Below, piece by piece: positions 1 to 5,200 of a stretch of DNA of 9,924 bases. This stretch comes from Anthropogastromicrobium chipingensis_A. Lineage in GTDB: Bacteria; Bacillota; Clostridia; Lachnospirales; Lachnospiraceae. The notes beneath the pieces were generated by a model. That model saw only the letters and a list, made by a program, of their open reading frames with translations. It had not been told where the DNA came from and ran no database searches. Made by a program: the position numbers and the translations under genes. Where the stretch lies: the NCBI GenBank assembly GCA_963605535.1, contig CAVCXB010000112.1:1-9924 (forward strand), written 5' to 3'. Each line of letters opens with the position of its first letter. Position 1 is the first letter of the stretch.

Positions 1-347
1 TCTCCACTTCATATACCTATGCAAATGAGCTGACCGAGGAGGATTCACCGGAGTTGGTGGCAACCTATAAGACCTTTACTGAGATGGTAGATGCAGCAAA
101 TGCTATCACAGGAGATATGGATGCTCGTTATGAGGCATATGCAGATGCAGAGGCTTACATGATCGAGAATGTGCTGTCATTGCCACTGTACTATAACATT
201 CACTGGCAGCTGACTCACGTAAATGATTACAGCAAGGTAAACAGCCTGTATGGTATTATCAGCGGATATCGTTATGTAAACTTCGAGACCTCTAAGGATG
301 CTTACACCACAGAGCAGTACGAAGAATTTGCAGCAGCTGCAGAATAG
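1..347 (+). CDS. Extracellular solute-binding protein, family 5 (peptide/oligopeptide ABC transporter), C-terminal fragment
   Basis: This is the last 114 residues of a protein that enters from the left edge, read in the frame starting at base 3 and ending at TAG 345-347. The segment AEAYMIENVLSLPLYYN, followed by a Trp/Tyr-rich stretch and a closing YRYVNFE, resembles the C-terminal lobe of OppA/DppA-type binding proteins (SBP_bac_5). In that family this region closes the peptide-binding cleft and usually carries the 'AE..L....PLY' pattern. Such proteins are lipoproteins that capture peptides outside the membrane for an Opp/Dpp permease. The lipobox and N-terminal lobe lie outside the window, so substrate and gene name cannot be fixed. 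The tail is Ala/Glu-rich (EEFAAAAE). A hairpin terminator 68 bases downstream shows that it is the last gene of its transcript. Family assignment is fairly sure; substrate (peptide versus nickel or another ligand) is inference. Confidence 0.8.
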   Translation, partial: STSYTYANELTEEDSPELVATYKTFTEMVDAANAITGDMDARYEAYADAEAYMIENVLSLPLYYNIHWQLTHVNDYSKVNSLYGIISGYRYVNFETSKDAYTTEQYEEFAAAAE

Positions 348-403
348 AATACTCCCTAATTGACAGAAGACAAGCATTCGTAAAATGACATGAACAAAAA
401 AAC

Positions 404-446
404 ATAAAAAGAAAGCACCGCTTCGTAATGAGGCGGTGCCTTTTAT
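404..446. terminator. Bidirectional Rho-independent terminator after the solute-binding protein gene
   Basis: A perfect 7-bp stem pairs GCACCGC (415-421) with GCGGTGC (433-439) and can be extended inwards by two weaker pairs. On the plus strand it is followed by CTTTT (440-444), which ends the solute-binding protein transcript. On the minus strand the 3' side reads TTTCTTTTT and then a run of seven T at 402-396, so it would also stop any transcript arriving from the right, such as a minus-strand RNA from 445-632. Confidence 0.85.
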
Positions 447-632
447 ATGTGAACCCGAAAGGTTATGGAAGATCCTTCGACGAATGACTTTTTTGTTCAT
501 GGGTCCCCACTACACGTTTTCAACGTAAGTGTATTTTGACAACGGGTTCGCTACAACGTCCCCGGCTGCGTAGCAGACGATTGTCTCAGTAAAGCATATC
601 GTCTCAGGACCAGTTAGGTTACGCGTGCATGA
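445..632 (-). ncRNA. Candidate structured non-coding RNA (unassigned) in a gene-free stretch
   Basis: This stretch has no credible protein gene but several self-complementary segments. GAACCCG (451-457) matches CGGGTTC (543-549). CACT/ACGTT (508-518) pairs with AACGT/AGTG (522-531) as a 9-bp hairpin with a small internal loop. AGACGAT (575-581) pairs with ATCGTCT (598-604). GCT/AGC closes a small hairpin at 565-574. GGTCC (502-506) can pair with GGACC (607-611), which would cross the first helix like a pseudoknot. The minus strand is favoured only because the terminator at 404-446 has a strong T-run in that direction and no gene lies downstream to be regulated. I found no convincing promoter in either direction, and the sequence does not look like 6S, tmRNA, SRP RNA or RNase P RNA. 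Strand and ends are guesses. Confidence 0.28.
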
Positions 633-640
633 TTGAATAC

Positions 641-671
641 AAAAAAAGCTGCGATGAGGTTTCATCACAGC
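641..671 (-). terminator. Rho-independent terminator of tRNA-Gln
   Basis: Read on the minus strand, a 10-bp stem (671-662 with 657-648, one G-U pair, four-base loop) is followed directly by seven T (647-641). It lies 15 bases beyond the tRNA 3' end and closes a single-gene tRNA transcript. On the plus strand there is no T-run, so it acts in one direction. Confidence 0.88.
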
Positions 672-685
672 GGCCATTTTAGTAA

Positions 686-758
686 CAGCGCTACCAGGAT
701 TCGAACCTGGAAAATGCTGGAGTCAGAGTCCAGTGCCTTACCGTTTGGCGATAGCGCT
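686..758 (-). tRNA. tRNA-Gln (anticodon CUG)
   Basis: The reverse complement folds as a full cloverleaf. The acceptor AGCGCTA (758-752) pairs with TAGCGCT (693-687). The D-arm is GCC/GGC with a nine-base loop containing GG. The anticodon stem CTGGA/TCCAG encloses the loop CTCTGAC, with anticodon CTG at 726-724. The T-arm is CCAGG/CCTGG with loop TTCGAAT. The discriminator base is G (686), as usual for glutamine. CCA is not encoded; TTA follows. The variable loop has six bases (CATTTT), one more than the common five. The first pair is A1-U72, whereas the usual bacterial tRNA-Gln has U1-A72. The molecule reads CAG codons. It stands alone with its own promoter and terminator. Confidence 0.95.
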
Positions 759-773
759 TCAAACAACATATTT

Positions 774-802
774 ATAATAATACAGGAATCCCAAAATGTC
801 AA
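774..802 (-). promoter_or_regulatory. Promoter of tRNA-Gln
   Basis: On the minus strand TTGACA (802-797) is separated by exactly 17 bases from TATTAT (779-774). This is a near-perfect vegetative sigma-A promoter and the best in the window. Transcription would start near 767, about 9 bases before the mature tRNA 5' end. It is divergent from the thioesterase promoter at 854-862. Confidence 0.85.
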
Positions 803-853
803 GCACTTTTTTGAAAAATATATAAAATTTTACTTTCTTTTCCCGAAAGGAAA

Positions 854-862
854 TGATATAAT
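854..862 (+). promoter_or_regulatory. Extended -10 promoter of the acyl-ACP thioesterase gene
   Basis: TGATATAAT (854-862) is a perfect -10 hexamer with the TG extension, 40 bases before the start codon. No good -35 element sits 16-18 bases upstream (only a T-rich stretch), which is typical of extended -10 promoters. A short inverted repeat, TTTCC/GGAAA, flanks the spacer just upstream of the -10; whether anything binds it is unknown. Confidence 0.6.
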
Positions 863-901
863 CATAAGGAGCGGTTTTGCGCTCTGGATGGAGGAACAAT
901 T

Positions 902-1606
902 ATGTATACATTTACCAGCAGAGTCCGCTTCAGCGAGACCGATGAGGATGGAAAACTGTCACTGGCAGGAATCATGAATTATCTTCAGGATTGCAGTGTT
1001 TTTCACTCCGAAGATGTAGGCAATGGAACCGAAGTGCTCAAAAAGCGTGACCGGGTGTGGCTGCTAAATTCATGGCAGATCATCATAAACGAGCGGCCAA
1101 AATGCTGTGAGCCGATCGTAATTGGCACACAGGCTTATAAGTTCAAAGGAACACTTGGTATGCGAAATTTCTGCATCCAGAGGCCGGATGGTACAAATTG
1201 CGTTATCGCCAACTCAAACTGGGTTCTGGTTCAGAGATCTGCGATGCGTCCGGTACGCATAACAGAGGAGGACAGCAGTCCGTATGAGTTAGGAGAGCCG
1301 TTTGACATGCCGTATGCGGAGCGCAAAATTGCCGCGCCGAAGGACGGTACCGTCATGGAATCCGTCACCGTGCGTCCGGAGCATCTTGACAGCAATCACC
1401 ATGTAAACAACACGCAGTATGTGCTGATGGCAAGCCGTTACCTTCCGTCAGATTTTGTATTGCATCAGGTGCGGGCCGAGTACCGCTATCAGGCACTTCT
1501 GGGCGATACCATGATTCCAGTTGTCACAAAGCAGGACGACGAAACCACTATTGTCCAGCTAAAAAAGGATGAGCTGACTGCCTATGCAGTCATTGCTTTT
1601 CAGTAA
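902..1606 (+). CDS. Acyl-ACP thioesterase (double hot-dog fold)
   Basis: The 234-residue protein would hydrolyse acyl-acyl-carrier-protein in the cytoplasm, releasing free fatty acid and ending chain elongation. It matches the Acyl-ACP_TE (FatA/FatB-like) family. The first hot-dog domain spans roughly residues 1-125 and opens with FTSRVRFSETDEDGKLSLAGIMNYLQD, the family's entry motif. The second spans about 150-234 and contains HLDSNHHVNNTQYV. Asp163, Asn165 and His167 there fit the DxNxHVNN active-site pattern known from plant FatB. The length is normal for bacterial members. GGAGGA at 890-895 sits 6 bases before ATG 902, which fixes the start. Clostridial homologues are often annotated as acyl-ACP thioesterases, but their chain-length preference is rarely known and cannot be read here. 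cvfB follows after 143 bases in the same direction with no terminator between, so co-transcription is possible. Confidence 0.9.
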   Translation: MYTFTSRVRFSETDEDGKLSLAGIMNYLQDCSVFHSEDVGNGTEVLKKRDRVWLLNSWQIIINERPKCCEPIVIGTQAYKFKGTLGMRNFCIQRPDGTNCVIANSNWVLVQRSAMRPVRITEEDSSPYELGEPFDMPYAERKIAAPKDGTVMESVTVRPEHLDSNHHVNNTQYVLMASRYLPSDFVLHQVRAEYRYQALLGDTMIPVVTKQDDETTIVQLKKDELTAYAVIAFQ

Positions 1607-1718
1607 ACTGTAACACCACAGGCAACGATCGGAAAAACAATTGGAAGAAAATGCAATTGAAAGAGAACACAGCAGTGGATTCGGATGCCTGTAGAAAAAG
1701 CGCAAGTTAATACAAAGG

Positions 1719-1734
1719 GCCGCGAAGCTGCGGC
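1719..1734 (+). other. GC-rich leader hairpin before cvfB
   Basis: GCCGC (1719-1723) pairs with GCGGC (1730-1734) around a six-base loop. It ends 6 bases before the AGAGG ribosome site and has no T-run, so it is not a terminator. It probably forms a stem-loop in the 5' leader of the cvfB message, or between fatty-acid thioesterase and cvfB in a joint message. Confidence 0.4.
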
Positions 1735-1749
1735 AGAATGAGAGGAAAT

Positions 1750-2589
1750 ATGATCGAGTTAGGAAAGATGCAGACGCTGACCGTGCTTCGTACGAAGGAG
1801 TTCGGTGTTTACCTGGGACATGAGGGAGAAAGAGAGAGCGTGCTGCTCCCAAGAAAGCAGGTTCCGGCAGGAACAAAGGAAGGAGACGAGATCGAGGTAT
1901 TCGTATATAAGGATTCCATGGATCGTATCATCTCCACGACAAAGAGACCACTCCTTGTAATGGGCGAGATGGCCGTACTGACCGTTAAGGAAAAGACAAG
2001 AATCGGCGCATTCTTAGACTGGGGACTGGAGAAGGACCTTCTTCTTCCATTTAAAGAGCAGACCGTTCCAGTCAGAAGAGGAGAGCATTGCCTGGTTGCA
2101 TTGTATCTGGATAAGAGCAGCCGTCTGTGTGCAACGATGAAGGTGTATGAGCGTCTTCACAATGACAGCACGTATCAGAAGGGCGATCAGGTAAGCGGTA
2201 CCGTTTATCGTGTAAACCCAGAGATCGGTGTATTTGTCGCCGTTGACAATCGCTACTTTGGACTAATTCCAAAGAAGGAAATTTATGACAACTATCGTAC
2301 TGGTGATGTGATCAATGCCCGCGTAACTGAGGTGCGTTCTGATGGCAAGCTGAATCTGGCTGTTCGTGACAAGGCTTATTTGCAGATGGACACAGACAGC
2401 GAGATGATTCTGAATGCAATGGAGTCTTTCGGCGGCTATCTTCCATTTGGCGAGAAGGCAGAGCCGGACAAGATTAAGAGAGAACTTAAGATGAGCAAGA
2501 ACGCATTTAAGCGTGCGCTTGGCCATCTTCTTAAGGAAGGAAAGATTGAGATCGGTGACAACCGTATCAGATACAGAAAAGAGAAGTGA
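1750..2589 (+). CDS. cvfB: CvfB-like S1-domain RNA-binding protein
   Basis: The 279-residue protein has the layout of the CvfB/YitL family. Two small OB-like S1 domains (about residues 5-62 and 72-132) and a more typical S1 domain (about 144-208, with GDQVSGTVYRV and GVFVAVDNRYFGLIP) are followed by a C-terminal winged helix (about 218-279, with KRELKMSKNAFKRALGHLLKEGKI). In Staphylococcus aureus CvfB binds RNA and affects virulence gene expression; in other Firmicutes it is a conserved cytoplasmic RNA-binding protein of unclear target. The start is taken at ATG 1750, behind AGAGG (1741-1745). An in-frame ATG at 1738 would add MRGN but has no ribosome site. The stop TGA 2587-2589 lies within 3 bases of the next gene, so the two are translationally coupled. 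The family call is strong; the role in this organism is inferred. Confidence 0.9.
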   Translation: MIELGKMQTLTVLRTKEFGVYLGHEGERESVLLPRKQVPAGTKEGDEIEVFVYKDSMDRIISTTKRPLLVMGEMAVLTVKEKTRIGAFLDWGLEKDLLLPFKEQTVPVRRGEHCLVALYLDKSSRLCATMKVYERLHNDSTYQKGDQVSGTVYRVNPEIGVFVAVDNRYFGLIPKKEIYDNYRTGDVINARVTEVRSDGKLNLAVRDKAYLQMDTDSEMILNAMESFGGYLPFGEKAEPDKIKRELKMSKNAFKRALGHLLKEGKIEIGDNRIRYRKEK

Positions 2590-2591
2590 GG

Positions 2592-3533
2592 ATGACAAAA
2601 ACCGCAAAATTAAATTTAACCTTTTTGATTCTGGCGGCATTTTCAATTGGAGGCTCCTATGTATATGCATTGCTGACAAAGGGCATGGAGCTTCCAGTCT
2701 ATGCAGATCTTCTTGTGGCACAGCTTCTGATTTTGATACCAGTGTGGGGCTATACCACAAAGGAGCATATCAATCTGCATAGAGAGATTCGCCATCGCCG
2801 ATTGGGAATTGGTGCACTCCTTTGTCTGGTCGGTATCACGCTTCTTTCCATGCCTCTTTTGTCCTTTTTAAACCTGTTTAGTTCCATGTTTGTGCCGAAT
2901 GCGGCAGCCAGTCTGGCGATGCAGATGACAGGCGGATCGGGTTGGATGAATATTCTGTTTTTGGCAATCATTCCGGCATTTAGCGAGGAATTTGTCTTTC
3001 GTGGAGTGTTCTTCCATGGATACCGCAGCCATGGCTTTTGGAAGGCAGCGCTGATCAGCGGTCTGATTTTTGGCTTGATGCATCTGAATTTCAATCAGTT
3101 CTCCTATGGATTTGCGCTTGGCGTGATCTTTGCGGCCGTCGTTGAGGCGTCTGGCAGCATTTATGCGTCCATGGTAATTCATTTTCTGATTAATTTTCAG
3201 TCGGCACAGGCGATCAATGCATTGAGCGCATTGACCGCATCGGGCGTGGATGAGAGTGCAACACTTCAGATTTCTGGTGCATTTGAGCAGACTTATATGG
3301 TTACGGCGGTTGTTGTCATTGGTATCATCGCAGTCGTGACAACAATTCTGGTTGTATTATTAGTGAAGCTTTTGGCAAAATTATGTGACAGAGAGGACTA
3401 TTTTGCGTGGGTTCTTCACGGTGGTGAGAAAGAAGCACTTGAAAAAAGAGGAACGCGCAGATTGATTGATCCATTCTTTATCGGTGGTGCGACTATCTGT
3501 GTTCTTTTCATGGTGCTTCGTCTGATGCTGTAG
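2592..3533 (+). CDS. CPBP-family intramembrane glutamic protease (CAAX protease / Abi-like)
   Basis: The 313-residue polytopic membrane protein carries the three signature motifs of the CPBP family. These are EExxxR as SEEFVFRG (Glu132, Glu133, Arg137), FxxxH as FGLMHLNF (His164), and a third His/Asn motif as IHFLINF (His197, Asn201). The paired Glu and the His residues build the catalytic site inside the membrane. About eight hydrophobic segments are visible (roughly 10-28, 38-54, 72-95, 119-130, 150-163, 172-205, 238-265, 294-313). Family members cleave prenylated proteins in eukaryotes; in bacteria some serve bacteriocin immunity or maturation, but most substrates are unknown. ATG 2592 lies 2 bases after the cvfB stop. 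A GTG at 2586 overlapping that stop is the alternative start. The gene ends inside the 3' end of the opposing XRE gene, and no terminator is seen between them. Confidence 0.9.
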   Translation: MTKTAKLNLTFLILAAFSIGGSYVYALLTKGMELPVYADLLVAQLLILIPVWGYTTKEHINLHREIRHRRLGIGALLCLVGITLLSMPLLSFLNLFSSMFVPNAAASLAMQMTGGSGWMNILFLAIIPAFSEEFVFRGVFFHGYRSHGFWKAALISGLIFGLMHLNFNQFSYGFALGVIFAAVVEASGSIYASMVIHFLINFQSAQAINALSALTASGVDESATLQISGAFEQTYMVTAVVVIGIIAVVTTILVVLLVKLLAKLCDREDYFAWVLHGGEKEALEKRGTRRLIDPFFIGGATICVLFMVLRLML

Positions 3534-3933
3534 TGGCTGAGCTTCGCAGATGCTCCAGATAGGTGTGAATCAGCTGGTAACAGTCTTTTGCCTCTCGTGG
3601 TGTGCAGGAGACGAGCAGCAGACCAATGTCGCGCCGGATGCGGTAGTGCTCCGGCTCTGCAACAATGTTTTGGGAAACGGATGTGACCGTGTCTGGTGTT
3701 TCTAAGCCCTCCAGCAGATAATCATAGGAGATATGGGTCTTTTCATGCAGGCGGTTCATGATGCTTCGTGAGACCGGTCGTGTGCCGCGCTCAAGAGCAC
3801 CTAGGTAGCTTGGTGAAATTCCGAGCAGCCGGGCAAATTCGGCCTGTGTCATGCCGAGGGCGATTCGCTCATTTCGGATGCGATGGCCGATTAACAGGCT
3901 GTAAGTAGATTCATATGAGTAATGTGGGTTCAT
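3508..3933 (-). CDS. XRE-family helix-turn-helix transcriptional regulator
   Basis: The 141-residue cytoplasmic protein has a Cro/CI-type HTH at about residues 16-76 (RIRNERIALGMTQAEFARLLGIS, then SYLGALERGTRPVS), the classic pattern with the recognition helix around SPSYLGALERG. The remaining 65 residues are not a recognised ligand domain. They contain a helical segment rich in Arg/Leu (about 97-130), possibly for dimerisation. The start is ATG 3933, because GGAG sits 5 bases upstream; reading back to 3999 would add 22 Cys- and Tyr-rich residues with no ribosome site. It is convergent with the CPBP protease gene (26-bp overlap of coding ends) and divergent from yitT. The target is unknown; autoregulation or control of the yitT side would be natural guesses but have no direct support. 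No sign of phage origin surrounds it. Confidence 0.85.
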   Translation of the reverse strand: MNPHYSYESTYSLLIGHRIRNERIALGMTQAEFARLLGISPSYLGALERGTRPVSRSIMNRLHEKTHISYDYLLEGLETPDTVTSVSQNIVAEPEHYRIRRDIGLLLVSCTPREAKDCYQLIHTYLEHLRSSATTASDEAP

Positions 3934-3957
3934 AAAGGCTCCGTTTCTATATGTAAT

Positions 3958-3985
3958 ATAATAAGAAGAAAGTATGCAATGGCAA
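3958..3985 (-). promoter_or_regulatory. Possible promoter of the XRE regulator gene
   Basis: On the minus strand TTGCCA (3985-3980) is followed after 16 bases by TATTAT (3963-3958), about 25 bases before the start codon. Both hexamers are close to sigma-A consensus, but the spacing is one short and the leader would be brief. Other AT-rich hexamers overlap it, so the exact -10 is uncertain. Confidence 0.42.
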
Positions 3986-4092
3986 GCATGGAATAGCATA
4001 GCGAAGCGTCGTTTTGTTATCGGTTCTATCGGGTAACATATGGGCGACGAATAATTGTACTTTGAGAAGAAGTATAAAAGAATATGAGGAAA

Positions 4093-4137
4093 AAAGAAAG
4101 GAAAATCCCTCGCAGGATTTTCCTTTCTTTGTCTTTT
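4093..4137. terminator. Perfect 16-bp hairpin with T-runs, directly before yitT (terminator or attenuator)
   Basis: Bases 4093-4108 are the exact reverse complement of 4115-4130, with loop CTCGCA (4109-4114). On the plus strand the arm ends in CTTT, then GTCTTTT (4131-4137). On the minus strand a pyrimidine run including TTTTTT follows. The hairpin ends 7 bases before the AAGGAG ribosome site of yitT, leaving no room for a promoter after it. Any yitT transcript must therefore run through it. It may end read-through from the left, act as an attenuator in the yitT leader, or stop antisense RNA going left. Confidence 0.7.
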
Positions 4138-4148
4138 AAGGAGAAAAT

Positions 4149-5027
4149 ATGCTAAGAAAACTTATAATTCGACAAAGAAAACTTGCAGAATATCTGCTGA
4201 TTTTGGCAGGCACAGCGATTATGGCAGTCTCGCTGCAGCTGTTCTTAGATCCAGATGGATTGGTGCCGGGTGGTTTTACTGGAATTGCAATTATTGTGAA
4301 GGAACTGACACGCGGCTTGGTGCCGGATGGCATTCCGCTGTGGGTGACGAACTTGTTGCTCAACATACCGATGATTCCGATTGTGTTAAAAATCAAAGGT
4401 TGGGATTTCGCAAAGCGCACGCTGGCTGGATCACTTCTTCTTTCATTCTGGCTGGCCGTGATTCCTTATGTGCCGCTGATGGAAGAGCCAGATCTGTTTT
4501 TAACAGCTGTTTTTGGCGGTGTGACCATGGGAATTGGTGTTGGCCTTGTATTTTTAGGAAAGGGAACGACGGGTGGTACTGATATGTGTGGCGCAATTCT
4601 TCAGCACTTTTTCCCTCATATTTCATTGCCGCAGCTGATGCAGTTGCTTGATGTAATTATCACGGCTGTCGGTGCATTTGTCTTTGGTGCGCGCATTGCA
4701 CTTTACTCGATCGTGGTGGTTTATCTGACAGCGAAGGTTTCCGATCGTATGATGGAGGGCAGCACCTCCTCAAAAATGCTTTATATCATTTCGGATCAAG
4801 CGAAAACGATTGCGGATCGGATCATGAATGAATTGGGCAGAGGTGTTACCGGGCTGCGCGGTTGTGGCATGTATACCAATCAGGACAAAACAATCCTCAT
4901 TTGTGTCATTGCACCTCGTGAAATTGCACGTATAAAAGATGTCGTTTTGGAGGTAGATAGCAAGGCATTCGTGATAGTGAACGACTCGAGAGAGGTGCTT
5001 GGTGAAGGATTTGTAGAAATATACTAA
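4149..5027 (+). CDS. YitT-family membrane protein (DUF161/DUF2179)
   Basis: The 292-residue protein has the YitT layout. An N-terminal membrane region has about five hydrophobic segments (about 14-34, 64-82, 91-110, 117-137, 163-195). A soluble C-terminal domain of DUF2179 type (about 205-292) carries SSKMLYIISD and RGVTGLRGCGMYTNQDKTILICVI, the usual family motifs. The membrane half contains the conserved LVPGGFTGIAII and GKGTTGGTD signatures. Members are widespread in Firmicutes, often in several copies; their function is not settled, though transport has been proposed. Start ATG 4149 is fixed by AAGGAG at 4138-4143, five bases upstream. The gene is alone: a perfect hairpin precedes it and a weaker terminator-like hairpin follows. 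The family is secure and the physiological role unknown. Confidence 0.9.
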   Translation: MLRKLIIRQRKLAEYLLILAGTAIMAVSLQLFLDPDGLVPGGFTGIAIIVKELTRGLVPDGIPLWVTNLLLNIPMIPIVLKIKGWDFAKRTLAGSLLLSFWLAVIPYVPLMEEPDLFLTAVFGGVTMGIGVGLVFLGKGTTGGTDMCGAILQHFFPHISLPQLMQLLDVIITAVGAFVFGARIALYSIVVVYLTAKVSDRMMEGSTSSKMLYIISDQAKTIADRIMNELGRGVTGLRGCGMYTNQDKTILICVIAPREIARIKDVVLEVDSKAFVIVNDSREVLGEGFVEIY

Positions 5028-5072
5028 AAATGGCACTTTCAACCTATTAACAAAATGTGAAATATATGTGTA

Positions 5073-5102
5073 CAACATAGATAAAAATGTTGCTTCTTTT
5101 TT
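5073..5102 (+). terminator. Weak Rho-independent terminator after yitT
   Basis: CAACAT (5073-5078) pairs with ATGTTG (5087-5092) around an eight-base loop, and C TTC TTTTTT follows (5093-5102). The stem is short and AT-rich, so termination may be partial. It lies 46 bases past the yitT stop. Confidence 0.5.
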
Positions 5103-5116
5103 GGTAAAAAACAGTA

Positions 5117-5152
5117 TGGTAAAAAAGTATGAAATCATGTATGATAATCATA
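5117..5152 (+). promoter_or_regulatory. Possible promoter and overlapping palindrome before the sugar ABC ATPase gene
   Basis: TATGAT (5140-5145) matches five of six -10 bases; TGGTAA (5117-5122) lies 17 bases upstream but is a poor -35. The -10 forms the left half of a 13-base palindrome, TATGAT-A-ATCATA (5140-5152), placed where a repressor would block polymerase. TGGTAAAAAA occurs twice just upstream (5102-5111 and 5117-5126). No known operator consensus such as a cre site is recognisable here. Confidence 0.35.
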
Positions 5153-5157
5153 TCAGA

Positions 5158-5177
5158 AAACTGACTGTCAACAGTTT
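5158..5177 (+). other. Leader inverted repeat before the sugar ABC ATPase gene
   Basis: AAACTG (5158-5163) pairs with CAGTTT (5172-5177). A competing fold pairs ACTGT (5164-5168) with ACAGT (5171-5175). The repeat ends 8 bases before the strong AGGGAGG ribosome site (5186-5192) and has no T-run. It could be an operator or an mRNA-stabilising hairpin. Confidence 0.35.
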
Positions 5178-5200
5178 CGAAAATTAGGGAGGAAATTCAA

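Noticed and set aside
177..500. Minus-strand reading frame of 107 codons overlapping the solute-binding protein end
   Set aside because: It runs antisense through a well-recognised coding region and the terminator, and its translation is Cys/Phe-rich without any domain. Its first codons lie in the repeat-rich stretch, with no ribosome site.
536..541. Consensus -35 hexamer TTGACA on the plus strand
   Set aside because: The -10 position 17 bases later is GC-rich (TCCCCG), so no promoter is formed.
583..607. GTCTCAG direct repeat (583-589 and 601-607) as a CRISPR or att-like repeat
   Set aside because: There are only two short copies, 11 bases apart, with no array, leader or integrase. The repeat is partly explained by the local hairpin.
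686..758. tRNA gene as an integration site for a mobile element
   Set aside because: No copy of the tRNA 3' end, no integrase and no foreign-looking gene is present on either side within the window.
633..977. Plus-strand reading frame of 114 codons covering the tRNA
   Set aside because: It is antisense to tRNA-Gln and its terminator and then overlaps the thioesterase start in another frame.
1738..1749. Upstream ATG start for cvfB
   Set aside because: It has no ribosome site, whereas ATG 1750 is preceded by AGAGG.
2263..2760. Minus-strand reading frame of 165 codons over cvfB and the CPBP gene
   Set aside because: Both plus-strand genes here have clear family motifs; the antisense frame has no ribosome site or recognisable domain.
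3934..3999. 22-codon N-terminal extension of the XRE regulator
   Set aside because: The extension overlaps the likely promoter and has no ribosome site; ATG 3933 is preceded by GGAG at normal spacing.
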